Of a DNA stretch of 28,719 nucleotides, positions 1 to 7,799 are shown in pieces (position 1 is the stretch's first letter; every line of letters starts with the position of its first letter). The stretch lies in assembly GCA_050013395.1 (NCBI GenBank), contig JBEKFI010000026.1, forward strand, positions 1 to 28,719. The letters run 5' to 3'. The notes beneath the pieces were generated by a model. The model did no database searches. It saw nothing but the letters and a program-made list of their open reading frames with translations, and was not told the DNA's origin. A program made the position numbers and the translations under genes. The stretch comes from JBEKZD01 sp050013395 (GTDB lineage Bacteria; Verrucomicrobiota; Verrucomicrobiia; Palsa-1439).

Positions 1-54
1 ACACGCGGCCACCGAGTCGTGGCCAAACGGAAGTAGCTTGAGAGGTTAGCGGTG

Positions 55-2520
55 ATGGAAATGAACAATTTTACCCCGCGAGCGCAGCAGGTGCTGGCTC
101 TGGCCCGCAAGGAAGCGGATCGCTTCAACCATAACTATGTCGGCACGGAACACCTGTTGCTCGGCCTGGTCAAGCTCGGCCAGGGCGTCGCGGTCAACGT
201 CCTCCAAAAAATGGGTCTCGACCTCGAGACCGTCCGCATGGAGGTCGAGAAGCAAATCGGCACCGGTCCCGAGACCAAGATGGTGGGCAACATTCCGTAC
301 ACCCCGCGCGTGAAGAAAGTTCTCGCGCTGGCGCAGAAGGAAGCGAAACAGCTCAATCATAATTACGTCGGCACGGAACACGTTCTCCTTGGTTTGCTCC
401 GCGAAGGCGAAGGTGCTGGGGCCCGCATTCTCAAATCGCTCGATGTCGATATCGAGCGTTGCCGTAACGAGATTCTCAAGGAACTCGATCCGAATTTCAT
501 GCCGTCGGAAGGCGGGACGGAAGAAGGCGAGGCCCCACCGGGCAGCAAGAAGGAAATGAAGACGCCCGCGCTGCGGATGTTCGGGCGCGATTTGACGGAA
601 CTGGCGCGAAAGGGTGGACTCGATCCCGTTGTCGGCCGCGAGAACGAAATCGAGCGCGTCATCCAGATTCTCTGCCGTCGCACCAAGAACAACCCCGTGT
701 TGCTCGGTGAAGCTGGCGTCGGCAAGACCGCGATTGTCGAAAGTCTGGCTCAAGAAATCGCCAAGGGCAACGTTCCCGAGATCTTGCGCGACAAACGCGT
801 GGTCACGCTCGACCTCGCGTTGATGGTCGCGGGCACAAAGTATCGCGGCCAGTTCGAGGAACGCATCAAAGCGGTCATGGACGAGATCAAACGTTCCAAG
901 AATGTGATTCTGTTCGTCGACGAGTTGCACACCATTGTCGGCGCTGGCTCAGCCGAAGGCGCGATGGACGCCAGCAACATCATCAAGCCCGCGCTGTCAC
1001 GCGGCGAACTGCAGGTCGTTGGCGCGACCACGATGAACGAGTATCGCAAGTACATCGAGAAGGACGCCGCGCTCGAGCGCCGTTTCCAGACCATCGTCGT
1101 CGAGCCGCCGACAATCGACCAGACTGTCGAGATCTTGAAAGGACTGCGTTCGAAGTACGAGGAACATCATCACGCGAAATTTAGCGATGAAGCGTTGGTG
1201 GCAGCGTCGCGGTTGTCTGACCGCTACATCACAGGGCGGTTCCTGCCGGACAAGGCGATCGACGTGGTGGACGAGGCCGGCGCGCGGGCGCGCATTCAGG
1301 CGCTGACGCGGCCGCCCGACATTCAAGAGATGGAGAAGGAGATCGAGAAGCTCAAGCAGGAGAAGGAAGCGGCGATCAAGGCGCAGGACTTCGAATTGGC
1401 CGCCAGCTTGCGCGACAAGGAGAAACATGCTCGTGACAAGCTGGAACAGGTGATGGCCGAATGGCGGCAGAGCCGCGAGGAAAAGGAGGTCGTCATCACC
1501 GAAGAAGACATCATGCACATTGTCGCCAAGTGGACGGGTATCCCGCTCAGCCGCATGGAGCAGAAGGACGCTGAAAAGCTGTTGCGCATGGAAGGAGAGT
1601 TGCGCAAGACCATCATCGGCCAGGATGAATCGGTCACCGCCATCAGCAAGGCGTTGCGTCGCAGTCGCGCCGACCTGAAAGACCCGAATCGTCCCATCGG
1701 CTCGTTTGTGTTTCTCGGCCCGACGGGCGTCGGCAAGACGCTCATGGCGCGGGTGCTGGCGGAATTCATGTTTGGCGATCAGGGAGCTTTGATTCAGCTC
1801 GATATGAGCGAGTACATGGAGAAGTTCAACGTCTCGCGGCTGGTCGGTTCGCCGCCCGGCTACATCGGGTACGAAGAGGGTGGACAGTTGACCGAGAAAG
1901 TTCGTCGCCGCCCGTACTCGGTCGTGCTGTTCGACGAAATCGAAAAGGCGCACCCCGACGTGATGAACATGCTGCTGCAGATTTTGGAAGACGGTCACTT
2001 GACCGATTCGCTCGGCCGCAAGGTTGACTTCCGGAATTGCGTCATCATCATGACCTCCAACATCGGCGCGGAAACCGTCCGCAAAGCGACAGGGCTGGGC
2101 TTCGCACCGAGCAAGGAAGAGCACTCCTACGAGGAAATGAAGGGCAAACTGCTCGACGAAGCCAAGCGCGTATTCAAGCCCGAGTTTCTGAACCGCCTCG
2201 ACGACATGATCGTTTTCCGCAACCTGAACAAGCTGGACATGCTCAAGATCGTCGAGCTCGAAGTGTCGAAGGTCAAGAGCCGCCTCAAATACAAGGACGT
2301 CGAGATCGTTCTCACGCCCGCGGCGACCGACTTCCTCATCGAGAAAGGTTACGATCCGCAGTTCGGCGCCCGTCCGCTGCGCCGTGCCGTGGAAAAATAT
2401 CTCCAGGACCCGCTCGCCGAGGAAATCCTGCGCGGCAACATCAAGCCGAGCGAAATGGTCGAAGTCAGCGTCGCCGACGGCAAGCTGGTTTTCAACCAGC
2501 TCGCCGCCAGCGCAAGCTGA
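55..2520 (+). CDS. clpC: ClpC, ATP-dependent Clp protease ATP-binding subunit
   Basis: This is a Hsp100 unfoldase that feeds proteins to the ClpP peptidase in the cytoplasm. The protein (about 821 aa) has two N-terminal Clp repeats (roughly residues 1-145), a first AAA+ module with Walker A GEAGVGKT near residue 218 and Walker B-like ILFVDELH, a UVR coiled-coil segment (KLKQEKEAAIKAQDFELAAS) in the middle region typical of ClpC rather than ClpB, and a second AAA+ module with GPTGVGKT near residue 555. A GLGF tripeptide loop after the second module matches the ClpP-binding loop position. Overlapping starts are possible: GTG 52, ATG 55 and ATG 61; GAGG at 42-45 favours ATG 55. The 54 bases upstream end an open frame with TAG at 34-36, perhaps the tail of a preceding gene. 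A strong terminator follows. Function is secure; the exact start is not. Confidence 0.96.
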   Translation: MEMNNFTPRAQQVLALARKEADRFNHNYVGTEHLLLGLVKLGQGVAVNVLQKMGLDLETVRMEVEKQIGTGPETKMVGNIPYTPRVKKVLALAQKEAKQLNHNYVGTEHVLLGLLREGEGAGARILKSLDVDIERCRNEILKELDPNFMPSEGGTEEGEAPPGSKKEMKTPALRMFGRDLTELARKGGLDPVVGRENEIERVIQILCRRTKNNPVLLGEAGVGKTAIVESLAQEIAKGNVPEILRDKRVVTLDLALMVAGTKYRGQFEERIKAVMDEIKRSKNVILFVDELHTIVGAGSAEGAMDASNIIKPALSRGELQVVGATTMNEYRKYIEKDAALERRFQTIVVEPPTIDQTVEILKGLRSKYEEHHHAKFSDEALVAASRLSDRYITGRFLPDKAIDVVDEAGARARIQALTRPPDIQEMEKEIEKLKQEKEAAIKAQDFELAASLRDKEKHARDKLEQVMAEWRQSREEKEVVITEEDIMHIVAKWTGIPLSRMEQKDAEKLLRMEGELRKTIIGQDESVTAISKALRRSRADLKDPNRPIGSFVFLGPTGVGKTLMARVLAEFMFGDQGALIQLDMSEYMEKFNVSRLVGSPPGYIGYEEGGQLTEKVRRRPYSVVLFDEIEKAHPDVMNMLLQILEDGHLTDSLGRKVDFRNCVIIMTSNIGAETVRKATGLGFAPSKEEHSYEEMKGKLLDEAKRVFKPEFLNRLDDMIVFRNLNKLDMLKIVELEVSKVKSRLKYKDVEIVLTPAATDFLIEKGYDPQFGARPLRRAVEKYLQDPLAEEILRGNIKPSEMVEVSVADGKLVFNQLAASAS

Positions 2521-2551
2521 AACTGATGTTTCCCCCCAGAAGGGGCGGCTC

Positions 2552-2573
2552 GTCGGGTCGCCCCGACTTTTTT
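2552..2573 (+). terminator. Intrinsic terminator after clpC
   Basis: A perfect 6-bp stem (GTCGGG 2552-2557, CCCGAC 2562-2567) with a TCGC tetraloop is followed directly by six T residues. An alternative, larger hairpin pairs GGGGCG 2542-2547 with CGCCCC 2559-2564. It lies 31 bases after the clpC stop and separates clpC from the mla operon. Confidence 0.85.
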
Positions 2574-2787
2574 ACCTCAGTCGATTCACGGGACGCACAG
2601 AAAAGTCTCGACGCATGCGGGCTTGATGTTTCGTCACCGCCGGGTGTAAAAACTCACCCGAAGCGAAACTGTCTGCCGATGCCCACCCCGCTACGGCAAA
2701 CCACGGAAAGCCCGCCACAACGACCACCGGGAGCAACGCTGGCTCGCAGCTTGGCGGGGGAGGTATTCAGATGCGCGATCACGAGGC

Positions 2788-3627
2788 GTGTTTACCGCTT
2801 GGCTTGCAAGCAGGCGATTCCTTCTCTATGCTCGCGGCACAGTGACGTCGGCCTTTTCAAGATTCGGCTCGTTTGTGCTGGATGAACTCGCCCAGCTCGG
2901 GGCGATGGTGATGTTGTTCGCCGACATTCTGAAAACGGCGTTCACGCGGCGGCCGCGCTGGGCCGAGACGATTGAGCAGACGTACAAGATCGGCTGGCAA
3001 TCGCAGCCCGTGGTGTTGATCACAGGGGCGTTCACCGGGATGGTGTTCGCCGTGCAGACGCTGCTCCAGTTTCACAAGGTGAAGATGGACACGGCGGTGG
3101 GGCCGGTGGTCAGCATTGCGATGGTGCGGGAGTTGGCGCCGGTGTTGACGGCGTTGATGGTGGCGGGACGCGTCGGCGCGGCGATCGCGGCGGAACTGGG
3201 CACGATGAAGGTGACGGAGCAGCTTGACGCGTTGCGCGCGATGGGCACGGCGCCCGTGGATTATCTGGCCGTGCCGCGATTTGTGGCGTTGGTGGTGGCG
3301 CTGCCGCTGTTGACGGCGGAAGCGATGGCGTTCGGCATTTACTGCGGCTACTTGGTGGCGGTCCATTTGAAGGGCGTGGACGCCGCGTATTTTGTCAGCA
3401 ACATGTTCAAGTTCACCGGGGCCCAGGATGTGATCAGCGGGCTGGTGAAATCAACTTGCTTCGGCATGTTTATCGCGTCGATCTCCTGCTACAAGGGCTT
3501 CAACGCCGGTGAAGGCGCGGAAGGCGTCGGCCGGGCCACCACGCAGGCGGTGGTCGTCTCATCGCTGACGGTGTTGGTCTCGAATTATTTCATCGCCGAG
3601 TTGTTCAACGCGATCATTCCGGCGTGA
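2788..3627 (+). CDS. mlaE: MlaE-family ABC transporter permease
   Basis: This is the inner-membrane permease of an Mla/MCE-type lipid transporter, which moves phospholipids between the membranes of diderm bacteria. The protein is hydrophobic with about five membrane segments and carries the MlaE-family stretches FTGMVFAVQTLLQ, VRELAPVLTALMVAGRVGAA and AELGTMKVTEQLDALRAMG. The stop is 19 bases before the ATPase gene, so the two are surely co-transcribed. The start is uncertain: GTG 2788 gives 279 aa and GTG 2842 gives 261 aa, closer to the usual family length; neither has a clear Shine-Dalgarno sequence. The 214 bases between the clpC terminator and this gene hold one perfect 6-bp hairpin (CGGGTG 2641-2646 with CACCCG 2655-2660) and nothing else recognised. 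Confidence 0.9.
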   Translation: MFTAWLASRRFLLYARGTVTSAFSRFGSFVLDELAQLGAMVMLFADILKTAFTRRPRWAETIEQTYKIGWQSQPVVLITGAFTGMVFAVQTLLQFHKVKMDTAVGPVVSIAMVRELAPVLTALMVAGRVGAAIAAELGTMKVTEQLDALRAMGTAPVDYLAVPRFVALVVALPLLTAEAMAFGIYCGYLVAVHLKGVDAAYFVSNMFKFTGAQDVISGLVKSTCFGMFIASISCYKGFNAGEGAEGVGRATTQAVVVSSLTVLVSNYFIAELFNAIIPA

Positions 3628-3646
3628 ATCCGGAGAGCAGAACGGC

Positions 3647-4414
3647 ATGATCCAGATTCACGGACTTCGCAAGAGTTTCGACAGCCTCGAAGTGTTGCGC
3701 GGGGTGGACTTGGAGATCCCCGACCGCGAGACGGTGGTCGTCATCGGCCGCAGCGGTTGCGGCAAGAGCGTGTTGCTGAAACATCTGTGCGGTTTGCTCA
3801 AACCGGACGCGGGAAGCGTGGTGGTGGACGACGTGGACATCGTGCCGATGCCCGAAGATGCGCTGGCGCCGGTGCGCAGAAAATTCGGATTCCTGTTTCA
3901 GGGCGCGGCGTTGTTTGATTCGATGACGTTGTTTGATAACGTCGCGTTTCCGTTGCGGGAAGAACGCAAGCTGAGCGAGGACGAAGTCACCAAGCGCGTG
4001 GAAGAGGTGCTGGGCGTCGTGGATTTGCTGAAAGCCAAAGACAAGAAACCGGCCGAACTGAGCGGCGGGATGCGCAAGCGGGCCGGCTTGGCGCGGGCCT
4101 TCGTGATGTTGCCGAAATATCTTTTGTACGACGAGCCGACAACTGGTCTCGATCCCGTCCGTGGCGACACGATCAACAATCTGATCCTGCGGCTGCGCGA
4201 CCGTTACCAGGTGACCAGCGTGGCCGTGACCCACGACATGGCCAGCGCCTACAAGATCGCCGACCGCATCGCGATGCTGCACGACGGCCGCATCCACGCG
4301 GTCGGCACACCGCAGGAAATCCAGGCGAATCCGGACCCGATCGTCCAACAATTCATCCGTGGCGTCGCGGACCCGGTTCAGGAGGTGCATAGTGGCACAG
4401 CAGCGGTTCACTGA
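3647..4414 (+). CDS. mlaF: MlaF-family ABC transporter ATPase
   Basis: This is the cytoplasmic ATPase that powers the MlaE permease. All nucleotide-binding motifs are visible in the 255-residue protein: Walker A GRSGCGKS (residues 34-41), Q-loop FLFQGAALFDSMT, signature LSGGM with Ser139, Walker B YLLYDEPTTGLDP with Asp162 and Glu163, and a switch histidine in VAVTHD. The signature reads LSGGMRKRAGLARAF, as expected for MlaF rather than an amino-acid importer. GGAGAG at 3632-3637 is a usable ribosome-binding site for ATG 3647. The last 23 bases overlap the start of the MCE-domain gene, which suggests translational coupling. Confidence 0.95.
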   Translation: MIQIHGLRKSFDSLEVLRGVDLEIPDRETVVVIGRSGCGKSVLLKHLCGLLKPDAGSVVVDDVDIVPMPEDALAPVRRKFGFLFQGAALFDSMTLFDNVAFPLREERKLSEDEVTKRVEEVLGVVDLLKAKDKKPAELSGGMRKRAGLARAFVMLPKYLLYDEPTTGLDPVRGDTINNLILRLRDRYQVTSVAVTHDMASAYKIADRIAMLHDGRIHAVGTPQEIQANPDPIVQQFIRGVADPVQEVHSGTAAVH

Positions 4415-5411
4415 GGTCAAGGTCGGAGTGTTTGTCCTGGTTTGCGTCGCCGTGGCAATCGGGCTGGTCATGCAGTTTGGCAAGCTGACCCAGTTTGGGA
4501 AGGGCACGTACGAGATCACTGTCGTGTTCCCGAACGCCAACGGCATCATCAAAGACGCCAATGTGCAGTACGCCGGCATCACTGTGGGCAAAGTGCGGGA
4601 GATCAAACTGGACCAATCGGGCGCCCTGCGCGTGAAAGTGAAGCTGGCCATCGAACAAGGCGTCAAGATCCGCCGTGACGCCAAGTTTATCATCAACCAG
4701 TCCGGCTTGCTCGGCGACCGGTTCGTGGACATCACCCCGCAAGGCACCACCGCCGAATTCATCCCGCCCGGAGCCGAAGTCGAGGGCGCCACCGCCGTGG
4801 ACCTCAACGAAGCGATCCGCAGGGCCGTGGACGTGCTGCAGGAAGCGTCGGGCACCATCCAGACGATCAACAAGGCGGTCAAGCGCATCGACGAGACAGT
4901 ACTCGGCACGCAGAGCCTCGCCCACGTCACCGCCACGCTGGCGAACGTGGACGCGACAACCAGCAACACCGCCGCACTGACGGCCAGTTTGGGCAGCATC
5001 GTCGAGACCAACCGCGGCAAGGTGGACGAGGCGTTGACCGATTTGTCCAAAGCCTCCAAGGATTTCAGCGCCGCCTCCAGGCAAGTGGAGGAACTGATCA
5101 AGCGCGTGGACACCCTGGTCGTGACCAATACGCCCGACGTGCAAGCCGCCATCACCAACCTCACCGCCAGCGCCGGGCGCTTGAACATAATTCTCACCCG
5201 CCTTGAAAAAGGCGAGGGCACCGCCGGCAAACTTCTGGTGGATCCGAAACTGCACGACGACTTGGTGGAACTGATCGAAAAGATCAACCGGTACGGCTTT
5301 TTCTACAACACCTGGATCGGGCCAAAACTGGATCGCAGGCCGCAAACTGAGCGGAAACCCACGCCGCCAGCAGAGCGGGGGAAACCGCCCACCACGAACT
5401 TCGTCCCATAG
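4392..5411 (+). CDS. mlaD: MlaD-family MCE-domain lipid-binding protein
   Basis: This is the membrane-anchored, periplasm-facing substrate-binding subunit of the Mla-type transporter. GTG 4392 is chosen because a perfect AGGAGG (4380-4385) sits six bases before it; the open frame extends upstream to ATG 4359, but that start has no ribosome site and lies deep in mlaF. The 339-residue product has one N-terminal membrane helix (about residues 10-28), an MCE/MlaD domain (YEITVVFPNANGI, VQYAGITVGKV, SGLLGDRFVDITPQG) and a long, probably helical C-terminal region with repeated polar heptad-like spacing, ending in a proline-rich tail. It is longer than E. coli MlaD (about 180 aa), as is common in MCE proteins outside the Enterobacteria. 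Confidence 0.93.
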   Translation: MAQQRFTEVKVGVFVLVCVAVAIGLVMQFGKLTQFGKGTYEITVVFPNANGIIKDANVQYAGITVGKVREIKLDQSGALRVKVKLAIEQGVKIRRDAKFIINQSGLLGDRFVDITPQGTTAEFIPPGAEVEGATAVDLNEAIRRAVDVLQEASGTIQTINKAVKRIDETVLGTQSLAHVTATLANVDATTSNTAALTASLGSIVETNRGKVDEALTDLSKASKDFSAASRQVEELIKRVDTLVVTNTPDVQAAITNLTASAGRLNIILTRLEKGEGTAGKLLVDPKLHDDLVELIEKINRYGFFYNTWIGPKLDRRPQTERKPTPPAERGKPPTTNFVP

Positions 5412-5456
5412 TTTCTGGCCTCGAACCTGCTTACGTTCGCCGGCAGGACGACCGTT

Positions 5457-6500
5457 ATGACGCTGCTGGCATTGAGATTATTTTTCTTGCTCCTCTGCGT
5501 GCTGGGGAGTTGGTCCATTGGCCAACTGCAAGAGCAGTGGTCGTCTCATCCTGTGGTGGCGGTGCTGATCGGGCTGGTGGGTGGTTTGGCCGTCATCGGT
5601 GTAGACAGGCTGCTCAAGGGTGTTTCGTTGCGAGGACTTTCGGCGGCAAGCTTTGGTTTGTTTATCGGCTTCGTTATCAGCTTTTTCATCGGCAACTCGG
5701 TGCTGTTCAGTTTCATCGACCCGGAAAGCAAGCTCGTCGCTCAGATCGTCATGTACATCGTCTTCGCGTACCTTGGGATGGTCATGGCGTTGCGCGGCAG
5801 CGATGAGTTCAATCTGGTGATTCCGTACATCAGGTTCCGCCGCGAGGACAAACCGGAGCGGCTCGTCCTGCTCGACACCAATATCATCATCGACGGCCGT
5901 ATTCTGGAAGTCTGCGCCACCGGTTTTCTTAACGCGGTGCTCGTCGTCCCGCAATTTGTGCTGCAGGAGTTGCAGTACATCGCCGATGCCCCGGATGATG
6001 GCCGACGCGCAAGGGGTCGTCGCGGTCTCGACGTGTTGAAGTCGCTGCAGAATAATCCGTACGTCGAGGTCAAGATTCACGAAGAGGACGTGCCCGCCAA
6101 CAGTGAGGTGGATGACAAACTCGTCTATGTGGCCAAGGTTCTTCGCGCGGAAATCTTGACCAACGACTACAACCTCAATCGCATTGCCGAACTGCAGCGC
6201 GTCAAAGTCCTCAATCTCCATGAACTCGCCAAGGCGTTGCGTCCCGTCGTGCTTCCAGGCGAAAAACTCACCGTCAAGCTGGTGAAGGAGGGCCGCGAGG
6301 CCGATCAAGCCGTCGCCTACCTCGACGACGGCACGATGATCGTCGTCAACCGCGCGCGCCGGCTCGTCGGCCAGGAACTGAAGGTTGTCATCGACAGCGT
6401 GTTGCAGACCTCTGCTGGCCGCATGGCCTTCGCCGAAGTGACCCACACTGCGCCAACTTCCATGCTTCGACCAACCCCTGAACTTGCGCCTCTGAACTGA
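5457..6500 (+). CDS. PIN and TRAM domain membrane protein (YacL-like)
   Basis: The 347-residue protein has about four hydrophobic segments in its first 120 residues, then a PIN nuclease-like domain beginning at LVLLDTNIIIDGRI (Asp140 is the first acidic ligand), with a later acidic position in VDDKL and the TNDYNLN strand. A C-terminal TRAM-type RNA-binding domain (residues about 250-310, GEKLTVKLVKEGREADQAVAYLDDG split by a turn) follows. This order matches the YacL family of Gram-positive and other bacteria, a presumed membrane-tethered ribonuclease with no settled role. It sits 45 bases after mlaD and 20 bases before ispD, the neighbourhood usual for YacL and IspD genes. There is no strong Shine-Dalgarno sequence; CAGGACGA upstream is weak. 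Confidence 0.9.
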   Translation: MTLLALRLFFLLLCVLGSWSIGQLQEQWSSHPVVAVLIGLVGGLAVIGVDRLLKGVSLRGLSAASFGLFIGFVISFFIGNSVLFSFIDPESKLVAQIVMYIVFAYLGMVMALRGSDEFNLVIPYIRFRREDKPERLVLLDTNIIIDGRILEVCATGFLNAVLVVPQFVLQELQYIADAPDDGRRARGRRGLDVLKSLQNNPYVEVKIHEEDVPANSEVDDKLVYVAKVLRAEILTNDYNLNRIAELQRVKVLNLHELAKALRPVVLPGEKLTVKLVKEGREADQAVAYLDDGTMIVVNRARRLVGQELKVVIDSVLQTSAGRMAFAEVTHTAPTSMLRPTPELAPLN

Positions 6501-6511
6501 GTTCTGATACT
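6484..6511 (+). promoter_or_regulatory. Possible promoter of ispD, leaderless geometry
   Basis: TTGCGC (6484-6489), 16 bases, then GATACT (6506-6511). The -10-like box ends nine bases before the ispD ATG, so transcription would start at or a few bases before the start codon. No Shine-Dalgarno sequence is present. The match is partial and the call is an inference. Confidence 0.35.
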
Positions 6512-6520
6512 CTGCGGCGC

Positions 6521-7201
6521 ATGGTGACCGCCATCGTTTTGGCCGCAGGCCGCTCGACGCGCATGGGCGGCGGCAACAAACAGTTCATCGAACTGCTCGG
6601 TAAGCCGCTCTTATGTTACTCGCTTTCCGCGTTTGAGCAGTGCGCTGCCGTCGACTCGATCGTGCTCGTGCGACGTCCCGATTGCGCAGCACAAGCCGAG
6701 CAACTCGTTCGTGATTTCGGTTTCAAGAAAGTTATTGCATACGCCAATGGCGGAGTGGAACGGCAAAACTCTGTTTGGAATGGGCTCGACAGATGCGAAG
6801 GCAGGACCGAGATCGTTGCGGTCCACGACGGGGCACGCTTGCTGGTGACACCCGAGTTGATCGAGGCAACGATTCGTAGTGCCCGCGCGCACGGCACGGG
6901 CATCGCCGCGACCAAGGTGGTGGACACGATCAAGGAAGCCGACGAGAATCGCATGATCGTGCGCACGGTCGACCGCGCGAAACTCTGGGCCGTGCAGACG
7001 CCGCAGACTGTTCGGTTCAAGCTGTTGCGGGAGGCTTACGCATTGGTTTTGAAAAAGAACTTGATCGTAACCGACGAGGCCGCCGCAGTGGAGTTGCTCG
7101 GTCATCCCGTCCGTTTGGTGGAGACGCCGTTTCTGAATCTCAAGCTCACCGCGCCTGCCGACCTCACCGTTGCTGAGGCGTTGCTTCGTCAGCGGCAGTG
7201 A
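6521..7201 (+). CDS. ispD: 2-C-methyl-D-erythritol 4-phosphate cytidylyltransferase
   Basis: This enzyme couples CTP to methylerythritol phosphate, the third step of the MEP isoprenoid pathway. The 226-residue length is normal. The N-terminal nucleotide-binding signature AIVLAAGRSTRMGGGNKQF, the VHDGARLLV motif, and the VVDTIKEAD and TPQTVRF segments fit IspD. The gene follows the PIN-TRAM gene by 20 bases and precedes ispF by 18 bases; the pair encodes two enzymes of the same pathway and is often adjacent or fused in bacteria. No ribosome-binding site is evident; see the promoter entry for a possible leaderless start. Confidence 0.95.
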   Translation: MVTAIVLAAGRSTRMGGGNKQFIELLGKPLLCYSLSAFEQCAAVDSIVLVRRPDCAAQAEQLVRDFGFKKVIAYANGGVERQNSVWNGLDRCEGRTEIVAVHDGARLLVTPELIEATIRSARAHGTGIAATKVVDTIKEADENRMIVRTVDRAKLWAVQTPQTVRFKLLREAYALVLKKNLIVTDEAAAVELLGHPVRLVETPFLNLKLTAPADLTVAEALLRQRQ

Positions 7202-7210
7202 TGGTATCCT
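7181..7210 (+). promoter_or_regulatory. Possible promoter of ispF, leaderless geometry
   Basis: TTGCTT (7181-7186), 18 bases, then TATCCT (7205-7210). As with ispD, the -10-like box ends exactly nine bases before the ATG, and no Shine-Dalgarno sequence precedes the start. This suggests ispF could also be transcribed on its own. The -35 is weak. Confidence 0.35.
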
Positions 7211-7219
7211 GTCGCGCCT

Positions 7220-7693
7220 ATGAACCGTGTCGGAATCGGAATCGACGTGCACCGCTTTGCAGCGGGGCGCAAGCTCATCCTCGGCGGGGTGGAGATACCG
7301 CACGACCAGGGATTGGAAGGACACAGCGACGCCGACGTGCTGGCGCATGCGATTGCGGATGCGTTGCTCGGCGCGGCGGCACTCGGCGACATTGGAAAGT
7401 TTTATCCACCGAGCGATGTGAAATTCAAGAACATGGACAGCATGCTGATCGTGCGCGAATGCGCCGAACGCGTGCGGCAGGCCGGCGGACGCATTAGCAA
7501 CATTGACGCGGCCATCGTTGCGCAAGCACCGAAATTGTCGCCGCATATTCCCAGGATGCAGGAGGTTCTCGGCAGGAATCTCGGCGTCGCGCGGGCGATG
7601 GTCGGCATCAAGGCGACGACGAGCGAGTTGATGGGGTTCACGGGACGCAAGGAAGGCATCGTCGCCATCGCCATCGCCAGTATCGAAATATGA
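7220..7693 (+). CDS. ispF: 2-C-methyl-D-erythritol 2,4-cyclodiphosphate synthase
   Basis: This enzyme closes the cyclodiphosphate ring in the MEP pathway. The 157-residue protein has the metal ligands of the family in place: Asp9 and His11 in GIDVHRF and His43 in LAHAI, plus the EGHSDADVLAHAIADALLGA block, the GDIGKFYPP loop and the C-terminal ATTSELMGFTGRKEGI segment. It follows ispD with an 18-base gap and is followed by repeat A1. Confidence 0.97.
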   Translation: MNRVGIGIDVHRFAAGRKLILGGVEIPHDQGLEGHSDADVLAHAIADALLGAAALGDIGKFYPPSDVKFKNMDSMLIVRECAERVRQAGGRISNIDAAIVAQAPKLSPHIPRMQEVLGRNLGVARAMVGIKATTSELMGFTGRKEGIVAIAIASIEI

Positions 7694-7700
7694 AACCAAG

Positions 7701-7799
7701 TGGAGTAGATGGAGTACTGGAGTGTTGGAGTGCTGGGGGCCGACTCCGGTAACCCATCTGTCCAATACTCCATCACTCCATAACCCCATACGTTCTTCC
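7701..7799 (+). repeat. Repeat A1: inverted arms of 8-bp TGGAGTNN tandem units
   Basis: The left arm has four to five units of TGGAGT spaced by two variable bases (7701-7738, ending TGGGGG). The right arm has the complementary ACTCCA units at the same 8-bp spacing (about 7766-7789), then TTCTTCC just before the cysS ATG. A second copy with the same plan, including the TGGGGG and TTCTTCC edges, is at 12462-12588. It can fold into a long imperfect hairpin. Confidence 0.7.

Noticed and set aside
1..36. Tail of an upstream gene ending TAG at 34-36
   Set aside because: Eleven basic codons are too few to identify or to trust; mentioned only under clpC.
997..2124. Long minus-strand open frame opposite clpC
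   Set aside because: It mirrors a clear clpC gene; high G+C third positions open the opposite frame. Its translation is rich in His, Arg and Leu without any family pattern.
3614..5345. Two long minus-strand frames opposite mlaF and mlaD
   Set aside because: Both are shadows of well-supported plus-strand genes and have low-complexity composition.
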